Under the pieces are notes generated by a model. The model did no database searches. It had not been told where the DNA came from and saw only the letters and a list, made by a program, of their open reading frames with translations. Shown one piece after another: positions 54,674 to 64,000 of a DNA stretch of 64,000 nucleotides. Positions within the stretch are counted from its first letter, which is position 1. Every line of letters begins with the position of its first letter. Origin of the DNA: Chloranthus sessilifolius (Eukaryota > Streptophyta > Magnoliopsida > Chloranthales > Chloranthaceae); contig CM037592.1 in assembly GCA_021018995.1 (NCBI GenBank), positions 79,673,301 through 79,737,300 on the forward strand, read 5' to 3'. The position numbers were made by a program, and so were the translations under genes.

Positions 54674-56060
54674 TTTACCCCCCTCACGTGTGCGTGTCTT
54701 TTTTAAAATAATTAATATAATAATTTAGAAAGTCCGAAATTAATGAAAATTTGCCAAAGTTGTTTCACCGGACCTGTGTTTTGGAGAATTTTGCCAAACC
54801 AAAATTTGTGAGTACGGATAGGTTATATTTCCCAAGCGTTATTGAGGTCGAGTCCAATCTAAACAATATATCACATTGGTAAAGATAATGTAGAATGTTT
54901 ATGACCCATGCACCAACAGGTATTATGTTAAAAAGCCTCGAAATTCTTCGACTTGTCGTCTTGATGATCGAAGTTTGCTTGATTATAAATCGGACAGGGC
55001 TTGGCCTACGGTATAATTTAATCTCGAATATTCAAACCCGTACCTGACCTGAATTGGATTCAGAGTTGGGTCAAGTTTAGTTAAGCCAGGGTTTTTTTCC
55101 TTAATATAATCGGACTGGGCTTCATAGGCCCAAAACTAGACCTGAACTTGGTTTAACCTTCATTTCTCACAAAGCCATGACGCCTTTAACTATACAATTT
55201 TATACTTTTATATTTTGATTTTTTTCCTCCATTAACTACATAGTTTTATATTTTTATATTTTTATATTTTAATTTTTCTTTTTCACAAAATAATTTGATC
55301 ATTGAAGTGCTCCTATTCATGACACTATCAAACAAAAACAGATGAAAACTGAATTTCTTTTCCACTAATTATTAAAAGTTTCAAGTTATATAAACAAGCC
55401 TTGACAAAATTAAAGTTTCCAATTTATGAAAAGAACTCCACTGACTTCCTATGTCTTTCCACTCGATTGATTTGGGTATGAATCATGTTGGCTTCCCCAG
55501 CTCATATCTGATCATTTCTATTAGAACTTGTTTTTTTCAATATATATATATGGCCAAAACTGATGATCTAATTCAACGTGACCTTTAGATATCTTTTTCA
55601 TTGTTTGAAAAAGACTACCACTCATTATTATTATTATTATTATTGTATTTTGGAAGGAACTACCACTCATTGTTACCTTAAGGCATTATTATACTTTGAA
55701 GGAAAGATTGGGTGAAGAACAGCTATAGCTAAGTTACATATATTCATCACCAATTATCATGTGATCACGAACATAAGTGTGATATATAATCTAAGAGATC
55801 CATGTTTGGGGGGATAAAAGGCCAGATTTGTGCCACGCGGCTCACATCTTTGATCAATACTTCAACTTGAAACCTGTCATTGTAACATGTCTCAAGCAAA
55901 GAATCAATCTGAGAGGATTATAAGGTTACAAACTTTTGATCTGTTCAGTGTAATATGGACCATTAAAAATAGATGTTACAATTGTCTATATTAGAATGCA
56001 TAGATTGGATGGTTCAAATCTTTTGATAAGTGTAATTTTTGAGTCCAAATGTAGTTGTAA
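54674..56060. other. Stretch without recognised genes
   Basis: 54975-55165 is a GGGTCAGGTC-type repeat segment. An (ATT)n tract lies at 55624-55645. 55840-56040 shares phrases with MITE interiors at 22500-22740. Confidence 0.5.
55624..55645. repeat. (ATT)n microsatellite
   Basis: Seven units of TTA/ATT. Confidence 0.9.
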
Positions 56061-56061
56061 G

Positions 56062-56442
56062 TGTTGTGCGTAAGCTCTTAAATTAACCAATGATCTCACA
56101 ATGAATAATCAAATAAAAATGCAAAATAAAAGAAATCAAACACAATCACACAAGAGATAATATTTACGTGGTTTGACAATATGCCTACATCTACGGGCAA
56201 CAATGACTCACTATATGGATGATTCCACAAGAATACAAAAATACTCAAACCTCACCAAAGCTCTCTACAAAACCTTTGATAGGTTTACCAAAATTTTTCA
56301 ATGATATCTCAACTCCTTAATTCGTCAAAGAGTTATTTCCCTTATATAGAATATTTAAATCCTACTTCTAATCTAAGATAAACTAGCCTTATATAGAAGA
56401 TCTAAATTCTACTTCTAATCTAAGAAGTTAGAGCCTAAAACA
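56062..56442 (-). repeat. Probable 3' LTR of a Ty1/copia fragment
   Basis: It lies just downstream (minus sense) of copia pol. The inner edge is at 56442: the minus strand reads AGGTGGAGAATTATTG (polypurine tract) then TTTTAGGC. The outer edge near 56062 is approximate. 'ccttatatagaagatctaaattctacttctaatctaagat' is repeated inside it (56340-56425). Confidence 0.55.
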
Positions 56443-57120
56443 ATAATTCTCCACCTGTCTCTAAGTTTCACCGTGTACTCTTTCCTCCGATTATCGCTAA
56501 ACTAGTATCACCGCTGCCACCAGCGCCCCGAGGGCACTCAAACCTACTGAACATTGATCAAATCCAAATAATATTTAGACTTGACCACTGGTACCACCTT
56601 TGTCATAATATCCATAAGATTGTCTTTCGTACTCTCATTCTTCAAAGATATCTCATCAACTTTGATTACCTCCCGTACGAAGTGATGCCGTATGTTAGTG
56701 TGTTTGATATGAGTATGATATACGTGATTCTTTTCTAAGTAAATAATACTCTAGTAATATCACAATATACATCTACTTCCTGTGCGATTCTCAAATCACC
56801 AACTAAGCCCTGAAGCCACAATGTTTCTTTCACTGCCTCTGTTACTGTCATACGTCTGCCTCTATAGTAGACAAAGCCTCTATATCTTGTAGTATCGACC
56901 TCCAGCTAATCGGACCACCTGATAACGTAAAAACATATCCCGTTGTATAAAGACGCTTATCCAAATCACCCGCGTAATCTGAGTCTACGTAATTGCATAA
57001 CTGATAATTTGTACCATTGTGAAAAACTAATCCAACATCCATGGTACCACTTATGTACCTCATAATTCATTTCACAGTCTGCTAATGCTTATTGTCCAGA
57101 TTAGCCATATACCAGATAAT
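56443..57120 (-). pseudogene. Ty1/copia RNase H, 3' end of pol
   Basis: Minus-strand 56848-57063 reads MRYISGTMDVGLVF, VDSDYAGDLDKR, TTGYVFTLSGGPISWRS and EALSTIEAD, the RNase H domain of plant copia elements. Its VDSDYAGD contains a catalytic Asp. Downstream to about 56500 the frame is broken by stops. Nothing of integrase or reverse transcriptase is present beyond 57120, where another element begins. RNase H would remove the RNA template in replication; this copy is dead. Confidence 0.88.
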
Positions 57121-57159
57121 CACGATAACGGCCTGTGAAATATCTGATCGAGTGCACAT

Positions 57160-58622
57160 TGATTGGGCTTATTCTATGTATATCTTAATTAAGTCTTAAC
57201 CCATTGCAAGCGCACAATGGAAATTATAGTACTAGTATAGGATCATTCCCACATGGATATGTTTAATATATATAAGCATTTATATTAATTTTTTGAAAAA
57301 CTTATATTTATCTTTTAGGTTCCTAAACTACTTGAAAATATGAATAAAGAATGGTTTCTTAAACTAATTTTTACAGAAAATAAATCCTAAATCCTCCTTC
57401 TTCAGATTATAGTCCTCAATCACAATCTTCAGCTATCGAATGTTTACAATTGTAAAATACCATTATACTATATTTCACTCTTCTAGAATTTGGGCGTCAA
57501 TAAAAAACTAGCTTCATTCAATATAAATTTATACTAGTATTTAATCTACCACAAATTTGGGCGTTAATCAAACTCTAAAAAATCAAAGATGAAAAATAAA
57601 AATCATTACACCAATATGCAAATCTTAACTTGAGTCGTCAATTCAAATTAAAACTTAAAGATGTTTACAAAGCAGAAAATTGTAATAAAATAAATTTAAA
57701 CTAGAAAATAAAGTAAAATTATATCTTTCACCCTTCAGCCGTAGTTGTCAATTGCTTCTAAGAAACTACAGATATCTACTCTAATCTTCTAGCTCTCAAT
57801 CCCAGTCGTTAATTGTGATCGAGGAACCTTGAATATCTAAACTAAACTACTCTAATGATCGGAAGAAGTCCTAACCTCAGGCGTTAATTGACATTGAGAA
57901 TTTCCTCGATAAATATTCTTACACCCAGCCATCTTATTTATAGATCGTAAGGGGTCGGTTTACAAAACTTCTAAATCTAATAAAAGAAATTTCTAAAATA
58001 AAACTATCCTACTATAACTCTACTTCTAATGCTATTTTTCCTTGCTTTTATTCTGTTGATGTACTTCTGAATTTCTTCCTTTTATTTTCAGCAATAGAGT
58101 CTTTTAGGAGTCTTCTTCGTCAATCTTCTCAGATCTGTGATTGGCCAGACTTCTAGGTCAAGAATTTTTCTAATTTTGTGCATGACGGTATTAATTTCAC
58201 GTGATCAGTAGCTTCAGAAAGCTTCTTTTATGAAAAATCGTAAATCACGATTTTCTATTATTTACTCTCTATATAGCTTCCTATAGAACGATTATTCATT
58301 TGCGATTCATCTCTTTCTCTTGTATCGCTCTTATATTGAACGGCTTTCTCTGGAGAATCGTAAATTACGATTTTCTAGTTTCCTTTGCATCGTTCCGCAG
58401 AATCATAAAACATGATTTTTCATCCTTTCAGTAGGTGATTTTTTATTTTTTGGTTTAATCATCTTTTTACTGCTTTATGAGTTCATTTTGATGAATATTA
58501 TTATTTTGGTTCTCTTTTACTGATTTTTCTTATATCTGCACATCGGTAACTTGTTAGTAGCAAACTAAGTCTTAGCATAACTAAATTAAGGGCGTTAAAA
58601 TGGTATATTATGTAACTGATCA
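57160..58622 (-). repeat. 3' LTR of Athila-like element
   Basis: 1463 bp, from TGATTGGG to TGATCA. Followed by a polypurine tract on the minus strand (AGTTTGAGGGTG). Inside are AAATCGTAAATTACGATTT-type palindromes (58240-58420) and a 'cgttaattg' phrase repeated four times (57740-57890). Confidence 0.8.
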
Positions 58623-59620
58623 CACCCTCAAACTTACGGTTTGCTAGTCTCTAGCAAATAAGGAATTATAAAACATCCTATACTAAGAATTTAAATGCCA
58701 CGTTCGTAGGGAGCACGATTATATTTAGCAGATGTAATAAGCCTATAAAACTCCTAGGTGATCCCTAGTAAAGGAGTTGTAGTCTCCTGAAAGTTTTCAG
58801 TGAAGTTACCAACAAACTTTAAAATTTTTAGATTTTTAAAAATATTTTTCAAATTTGACAAGAAAACAAAAAGTTAAAAATCTAAACTAGTTTTGTACAC
58901 TAATTAAATTAATCATCATTTAGTTATTATGATTTTCTAAACTTACCCATCTTTTATCCATACTTTCCATTATAACAACTATCCTTGATTAAAACTCCAA
59001 CAATTTTAATTCATAGTAAGCAGTGAGTGTATGCATCAGTGAACAGTTTATTCTTCATAATTTTTTCTAAATTGCAGTTTTAAAAAATATTTTCATTCAA
59101 AAACTCACTATTGACATATTCTCAGAAAAACATTAAAACTTTTGGGTTCTCTCAGTATAATATTTTAGAAAAATTCAGTCATAAGATAATTACAAAAATG
59201 AATGAATCTCATGGAAAAGATAATCTATTCTATTCATATGATTCCCTATATAATCCATAATATCTATTATTCATATCTCTACTAGGCTTATGCTTTTGCA
59301 AATCGTAAATCGAAAAGGTCTTTTCTTCGGCTTGTAATGGGGCTTTGGGTTTTAGAAGGTATCAAGGAAAGGTAGAAAATGATTCAAAATTTTTCTTCTG
59401 AGAATTTAGCTCTTCTTTCTCTTATCTTTTCATCTTTTTATTTTAGTAGGTATTAGTAGGTATCCATGAATTGGATAACTTCTTCCCATTTACTATTTCT
59501 TATTATTTTTATTTTACAAATCTCATTTCCTCAATTGATTTGTAAAATCGTATTTTACGATTTTTCTTTCTTTCTTTCTAAATCGTCTTTTTAAATCACC
59601 TTTTTATGATTTTTCATTAT
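58235..59620. repeat. AATCGTAAATTACGATT palindromes, dispersed
   Basis: Imperfect palindromes at about 58246, 58358, 58392, 59300, 59546 and 59575, each of about 20 bases centred on TAAAT/TAATT. Both in the LTR and in the adjoining internal sequence. Confidence 0.7.
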
Positions 59621-60788
59621 TTTCTCCCTCCCATATTATATTTTCTTCAGCTGTACCCTCTTTTTAGCATTTCCCTTATCTATTCTTGCTTTGTACTCCT
59701 TTCACTCCCTCTTCTTTCCTTCTTCTGCTTTCTAAACTCTCAGAAAATATAAGGGTTAAAGGTTGAAAGCTTTAGGTAGTACATATGGTTAAGAGTTTTC
59801 AAAATTTGATACAAAGAAAATCAATTTAGGCTTTTAATATAGGTTCAAGAGGTAAGTTATGCTCTGGAATTTTAGCTTTTTGACTCTGATTTAAATAAAA
59901 GATGGTCTTTAATCATCTTTATGATTTATTAGCATAGATGCCTTATTACTTTTATATTTCTAATAGATGGTTCTAGATATAAAATCAGGTTATCATAGTC
60001 ATAGAATATTTTGATTCTAAGTTCAGTAATATGAGATTTCATAAAATAAAGAAGTTCAAAGAAATTTTGACTTTGATTAGAAACAGTCTCTCTCTCAAAG
60101 AAAGGAAAATTTAGTCTCTAATGCTCACTGGTTTATAATTTTGAAACTATAGTCTAAAATTTTGTAGTTTAGATCAATCTATTATTTCAAATAATCATTC
60201 TAATACAATTTTCAATAAGCTAAGCATGAATTGTAACTGTTCTATATTCTGATTATTGAACTTCTACTATTATGGATCGTAAGTTTTTAAGATTTGTAAT
60301 TTTTCAATCATAACTTTCATATAATAATCAATTTAAAAAAAATTATTTTGAAAAAAAAAAAATTAAAAAAATTATGCAAAAACAAACTAATTATACTAAT
60401 TAACTACTACTATACACAAAAGTTGTGTATCCCCCCAGACTGAAGTTGGACAATGCCCTCATTGGCACAAAAATAGGGGACACTTAAAATATATTTTCCT
60501 GAAAAATACTGATATTACTGATCATTTACCGGATGCATAAAAAAAACTTTTTAAAGAATGTCCCCCAAACTTGAGGAAAACACATCCATTTTATTCTCAA
60601 AGATATCAATAATAAAAATAAATAAAAAGTAAAAAAGAAGTTAGTAACAATTACACAATTAGTCAAAAGGAAATTTCATATATTAACTGAATATTTACAA
60701 TGAACAGAAAAAGAAAAATTACTGAAAAAAAAATGAATTACATAAAAGTATAAACCTAGGAAAAATCTAAAGTGCTAATTTATTTATC
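58623..60788. other. Non-coding interior of Athila-like element
   Basis: Very AT-rich. Only the post-pol-like phrase at 60430-60480 and its partial echo at 60555 ('cccccaaacttgagg') are notable. Confidence 0.5.
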
Positions 60789-61580
60789 TTAAAGATCATA
60801 CTTGTGAGGCTTGTGATGTTCTGTATTTTTTGGTACAAGAATGGAAGTAGTAGGGTCTTCTTCCGAGTCAGACATCACATTTGTAGAGTAATTATCTTGT
60901 TCTTCTTCTGAATGTGATTCTCCATGTGTTGCAAGCTCAGCTTCATTTGTGCTTTCCTCTTCATCAACCATTCTGTAGGAGCTTCCTTTCAAACTCTGTT
61001 GCTCCTTTTCAACTATTTCTTTATTTTTCAGATTCGCAGTCAACTTTTTAATCACGGTAGCTTTTAGGCGTAACTCCATTATCAGCTTTTATGTTTTATT
61101 TTGTTCTTTTGTTATTACGGCCCAACTCTTCTTTGTGAGAGAATCAATGAACTACTTCTGTTCATCATTAGTTAAGCCGAGGGGATTGTTTTCTTGTAGT
61201 TCCCGAATTTTTCCATCAGCTACAGTCAGTAGATGATTCTTCTCATCTAGCTCTTTATGGAGTTTTTGCTGATACTCTTTAAGAGTTTTTCTCTTGCGAT
61301 TTCTGTATCATTAGGAACTTCCATTAGACTTCCAAACTATTCAATCAGGTTTGCGATTTTCTCTTCATACACCTACTTCTCTTCTTCCCATGCTTACTAA
61401 TTTTCACTCATCATTCTATTTTTTATTTGCAGTTGGGTGATTTGTGCTTGAAGGGTTGAAGTGGCTTCCTGGACTCTCTTCTCTGTTTATGCCACCCATT
61501 TCTTCTTCATCATCCTTTTGTCGTTTTCTCATTTCATTAGCCATGCTACAACTTCTTTCCTGCAAGAGTTAATGAAAATA
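60789..61580 (-). pseudogene. Coiled-coil ORF of Athila-like element, broken
   Basis: On the minus strand, from a possible start near 61544 (MANEMRKRQKDDEEEMGG), heptad-rich text continues through several frames: LQAQITQLQIKNRMMSEN, EEKIANLIE and KTLKEYQQK-like pieces. The last open frame (60789-61079, MELRLKATVIKKLTANLKNK) ends in an acidic tail, EEDPTTSIL. Read together this was a long coiled-coil protein. It lies where Athila elements may carry an extra ORF. Not gag, not pol; function unknown. Several stops and shifts. Confidence 0.5.
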
Positions 61581-62215
61581 CTATCATTTAACTATGAATT
61601 TTATGTATTGAATAAAAATTTCTTGCAAAAATCCTTTCATTCGATTGTTAAAATCGTCATGTTACCTCTTGATAATTGAAATCCTAATTTATAGATGTGA
61701 AATGGAATGTACGCAGAGTTTTCGAAATAGAATAGAGGAGGCAAGGGGTGTATAGGAAAGTAAAACAATTGGGTAGAGTAAGAGAACGGTTAGAATTAAG
61801 ATTTTTTTTTTGAAAAAGAGAGGGAGGTAGGAGGGGAAAACTACAGAGTTCGAAAATGGGGCCGACGTATCCTTTTTATGAATATGTAGGCCTTATTTCA
61901 GTGATGATTTGCTGAACCGGTCGTTAGTCAGGTTTTGACCTAGAATCGTCAGTTGATTCTAGCTTTCATCAATAATAAGTACGAACCCTTGTTTCAAGTG
62001 AATCGCAATCGTTGCGCTTTCACTGATAGACATGATTGTAACAATGATCAGCCGTAAATCCATACGATTTTTCGCTCTAATGTACAGTAGGGGTTACATT
62101 AAGATCCATTATTTTTTTAACAATTTGGGTCGTAGTGTAATACCTAAACTTAAAAGAAAAAGACATAGTTTACGTAATTTATAATTGGTTCTACGGATGA
62201 GTCGGTAGCTCGATG

Positions 62216-63669
62216 ATCCATGAGATTTCTATATTTGATTTTGGGGAGCTGATGTCTCCCCTAGGAACACTTGTCCTCTAAGATTATTGATTGGTTGCGT
62301 AGGCAATTGGCCACTCTCTCTTTTCGCCACTTGGGAAGCTCGTTGGTCTATCTGGCTTTTTAGCTTCGTAATGGACTGAGTATGTGAATTGAGCACTTAT
62401 GAGAATTGAGCAAGCTGATGTAAATCGTTTGAGTGCTGATGCGATTATTGCTGCAGATCATTGAGGATTTGAACAACTATGACATCGGGTGCATTGCTCT
62501 GTGGTCCAAATTGGGGCCGCGCAGCAGGCGTTTGAGGTCTTTGATAGAAAATTTGAGTATGAAGAACTGGTGCTAGCTGTGCTCCTCCCGTGGAGCCATA
62601 ATTGAATTCAGGGTGGTTCCTCCATGACGGGTTATAAGTGTGCCCATAGTCTCTCCTTTAGAATACCATTACTTGCTCTTTTTCCATCACCTCCTAGTAT
62701 GGTGGTGCAGCTGGGTTTTCATTATACGTCTGAGTCTGGTAATTAGAACAATTTGCCATGGGTCTATCCGGAGTGCTCAATTTGGCAGCCAAAAGTGTCG
62801 TGATTTGTTGTTCAAGAGCCAAAACCTTTGCACTCATATCGTCCTCTTTCTTTACTTTATCTTTGTTGATATCATAAAGTCCACCCCTCGCGAGTGGGGT
62901 GTAATGAGTGATATCGGGATCGGATCTAAGCAGAGCCTGTTTCTGCTTTGAGTTATCAACCAATTTATCGAATAAATTCCAGGACTGCTAGCCATTCTGA
63001 GCCATGAAGGCTACTCCGGTTATGACGTCGACTGTAGACTGGTTAGTCTTAGTCAATCCCTGATAGAAACTCTATGCTATCGACCAGTTCAACACATCAT
63101 AGTGAGGGCACTTATTCAGTAAGTTCCTTCATGCACTGCCAGCTCTCATGAAATAATTCTTCAGGCTGCTGAGTGAAATCTTGAATTGCTTACCTAATTT
63201 GGTTAGTTTTACGAATTGGGAAGTACTTGTTTAAGAATTTAGATTGCAGTTCATTCCAAGTGGTTATACTCCTGGCAGGTAATGAAGTCAGCCATGCTTT
63301 CGCTCTATCCTTGAGAGAGAAAGGGGACAACCGCAACTTAACTGATTCCTCATTAGCTGTCGACAATGATAACATCGTGCAGAGTTCAATAAAATCCCTT
63401 AAGTGTTGATAGGGATCTTCTCTATCAAGCCCATGAAAAGAGGGTACAGTTTGTAGAGTATTAAGCTTGATTTCATACTTTTGGTCGGTTGCAACCTCTG
63501 GTATAACTATACAGGAGGGTGCAGTCAGAGCAACGAGGCTGAAATGTGCTTGGATTGAACGATCGTCAGTCATAATTAAGGATTCTCTTGTGGGAATTCG
63601 ATTTACTGTTAAATTACGCAAGAGAGTCCTTTCAATTTCTGGATCACACTCAATATATCTAGGCTTCAA
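62216..63669 (-). pseudogene. Athila-type gag
   Basis: The frame at 63190-63669 starts MKPRYIECDPEIERTL and carries the capsid signature: FHGLDREDPYQHLRDFIELC, VKLRLSPFSLKDRAKAWL, SLPARSITTWNELQSKF and YFPIRKT. After stops at about 63100-63190 the text resumes at 62694-62963 with DDMSAKVLALEQQITTLLAAK, and at about 62216-62420 with the C-terminal phrase RESGQLPTQPINNLRGQ typical of Athila gag. Several interruptions. Would form the particle if intact. Confidence 0.78.
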
Positions 63670-63934
63670 GATTGAGTGTGATGCATATAAAAAGAAAAAC
63701 TATGTTTTTATATTTTTAACTTTATTTAATTTTTATTCTAGAAGGCAGGGAGAGAAACAAATCTGGGCTACGAGCTTCTCTGATCAGGGGAAGTTGAAAC
63801 TCTGATTCGTCACTCCGAATAAACTTGTGAAAGATTAAGAAGTGATAAAAGAAAATTAAAAATATAAAGAAATATAAAAAGAGAAAGATAAATGCTTATT
63901 TTCTTAAATTAATATGAACATATATCAAACGCTA

Positions 63935-63952
63935 TCCCCGACAGCGGCACCA
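63935..63952 (-). promoter_or_regulatory. Primer-binding site, tRNA-Asp type
   Basis: TGGTGCCGCTGTCGGGGA on the minus strand, six bases from the LTR; close to the complement of the tRNA-Asp 3' end used by Athila elements. Confidence 0.8.
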
Positions 63953-63958
63953 AACAAT

Positions 63959-64000
63959 TGATTGGGCTTATTATATGTATATCTTAATTAAGTCTTAACC
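63959..64000 (-). repeat. 5' LTR of Athila-like element, first 42 bases
   Basis: Matches 57160-57201 with one visible difference. Cut by the window edge. Confidence 0.9.

Larger units (their letters stand above)
57160..64000 (-). mobile_element. Athila-like gypsy element lacking pol (continues past window)
   Basis: Left LTR 57160-58622; right LTR starts at 63959 with the same first bases (TGATTGGGCTTATT) and runs off the window. Primer site at 63935-63952 complements tRNA-Asp with few changes, as in Athila. Minus orientation: gag 62216-63669, coiled-coil ORF 60789-61580. No protease, reverse transcriptase or integrase was recognised in the 5.3-kb interior. 'ttggacaatgccctcattgg' with CCCCCC nearby (60430-60480) resembles the conserved post-pol stretch of Athila elements. 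Confidence 0.82.

Noticed and set aside
56848-57063. Host RNase H gene
   Set aside because: Motif order and wording are those of copia pol, and an LTR with polypurine tract follows.

Overview
The window is nuclear DNA of a flowering plant with a large, transposon-rich genome. Evidence: canonical GT-AG introns, plant LTR-retrotransposon clades (Ty3/gypsy Tekay, Tat, Athila and other chromoviruses; Ty1/copia), MULE and CACTA transposases, a TRIM, a tRNA-derived SINE, many MITEs, and exons of plant genes. No tRNA, rRNA, CRISPR or prokaryote-style operon was seen. The species cannot be named from the sequence. About nine tenths of the window is transposon-derived.

Layout. 1-531 is the tail of a plus-oriented Tekay-like LTR. 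595-6788 (minus) is a Tat-type gypsy element cut off inside pro/pol: a minisatellite-rich putative LTR, a leader with a long inverted repeat, gag, spacer and protease. 7300-9232 (plus) is a decayed MuDR-type MULE transposase. 9533-21827 (minus) is a 12.3-kb Tekay chromovirus with paired 2.58-kb LTRs, iMet primer site, polypurine tract, a 154-nt intron predicted between gag and protease, a 0.91-kb tandem duplication inside gag, a large pol deletion, an extra ORF of the plant-transposon-protein type, and three arrays of the palindrome TCGATTAATCGA.

21.8-33.45 kb is a minus-strand mosaic: single exons of host-gene origin (NTH1-like DNA glycosylase, ACC oxidase, ZPR1 zinc-finger protein, a TPR-like exon, unidentified exons) around a CACTA transposase whose right terminus is at 33448. 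This looks like gene-fragment capture.

35370-49892 (plus) holds the one host gene that appears intact: a three-exon CASP-like four-helix membrane protein of 213 residues. Its second intron is 13.2 kb and contains a SINE with target duplications, MITEs, and a nested pair of LTR elements, the inner one complete with a CCTTT target duplication. The inner element is gag plus integrase tail, with extra chromodomain-like modules.

49.9-57.1 kb is a MITE-rich stretch with repeated members of one ~374-bp long-TIR family, fragments of a GATACGTATC palindrome repeat, a three-LTR TRIM and the 3' end of a copia element. 57160 to the window edge is an Athila-like element that has gag and a coiled-coil ORF but no visible pol; its right LTR begins 42 bases before the edge.

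A recurrent theme is decay by stop codons at Trp, Gln and Arg codons, the pattern expected from deamination of methylated cytosine in silenced transposons. Apart from the CASP-like gene, no gene in the window looks able to make its full protein.
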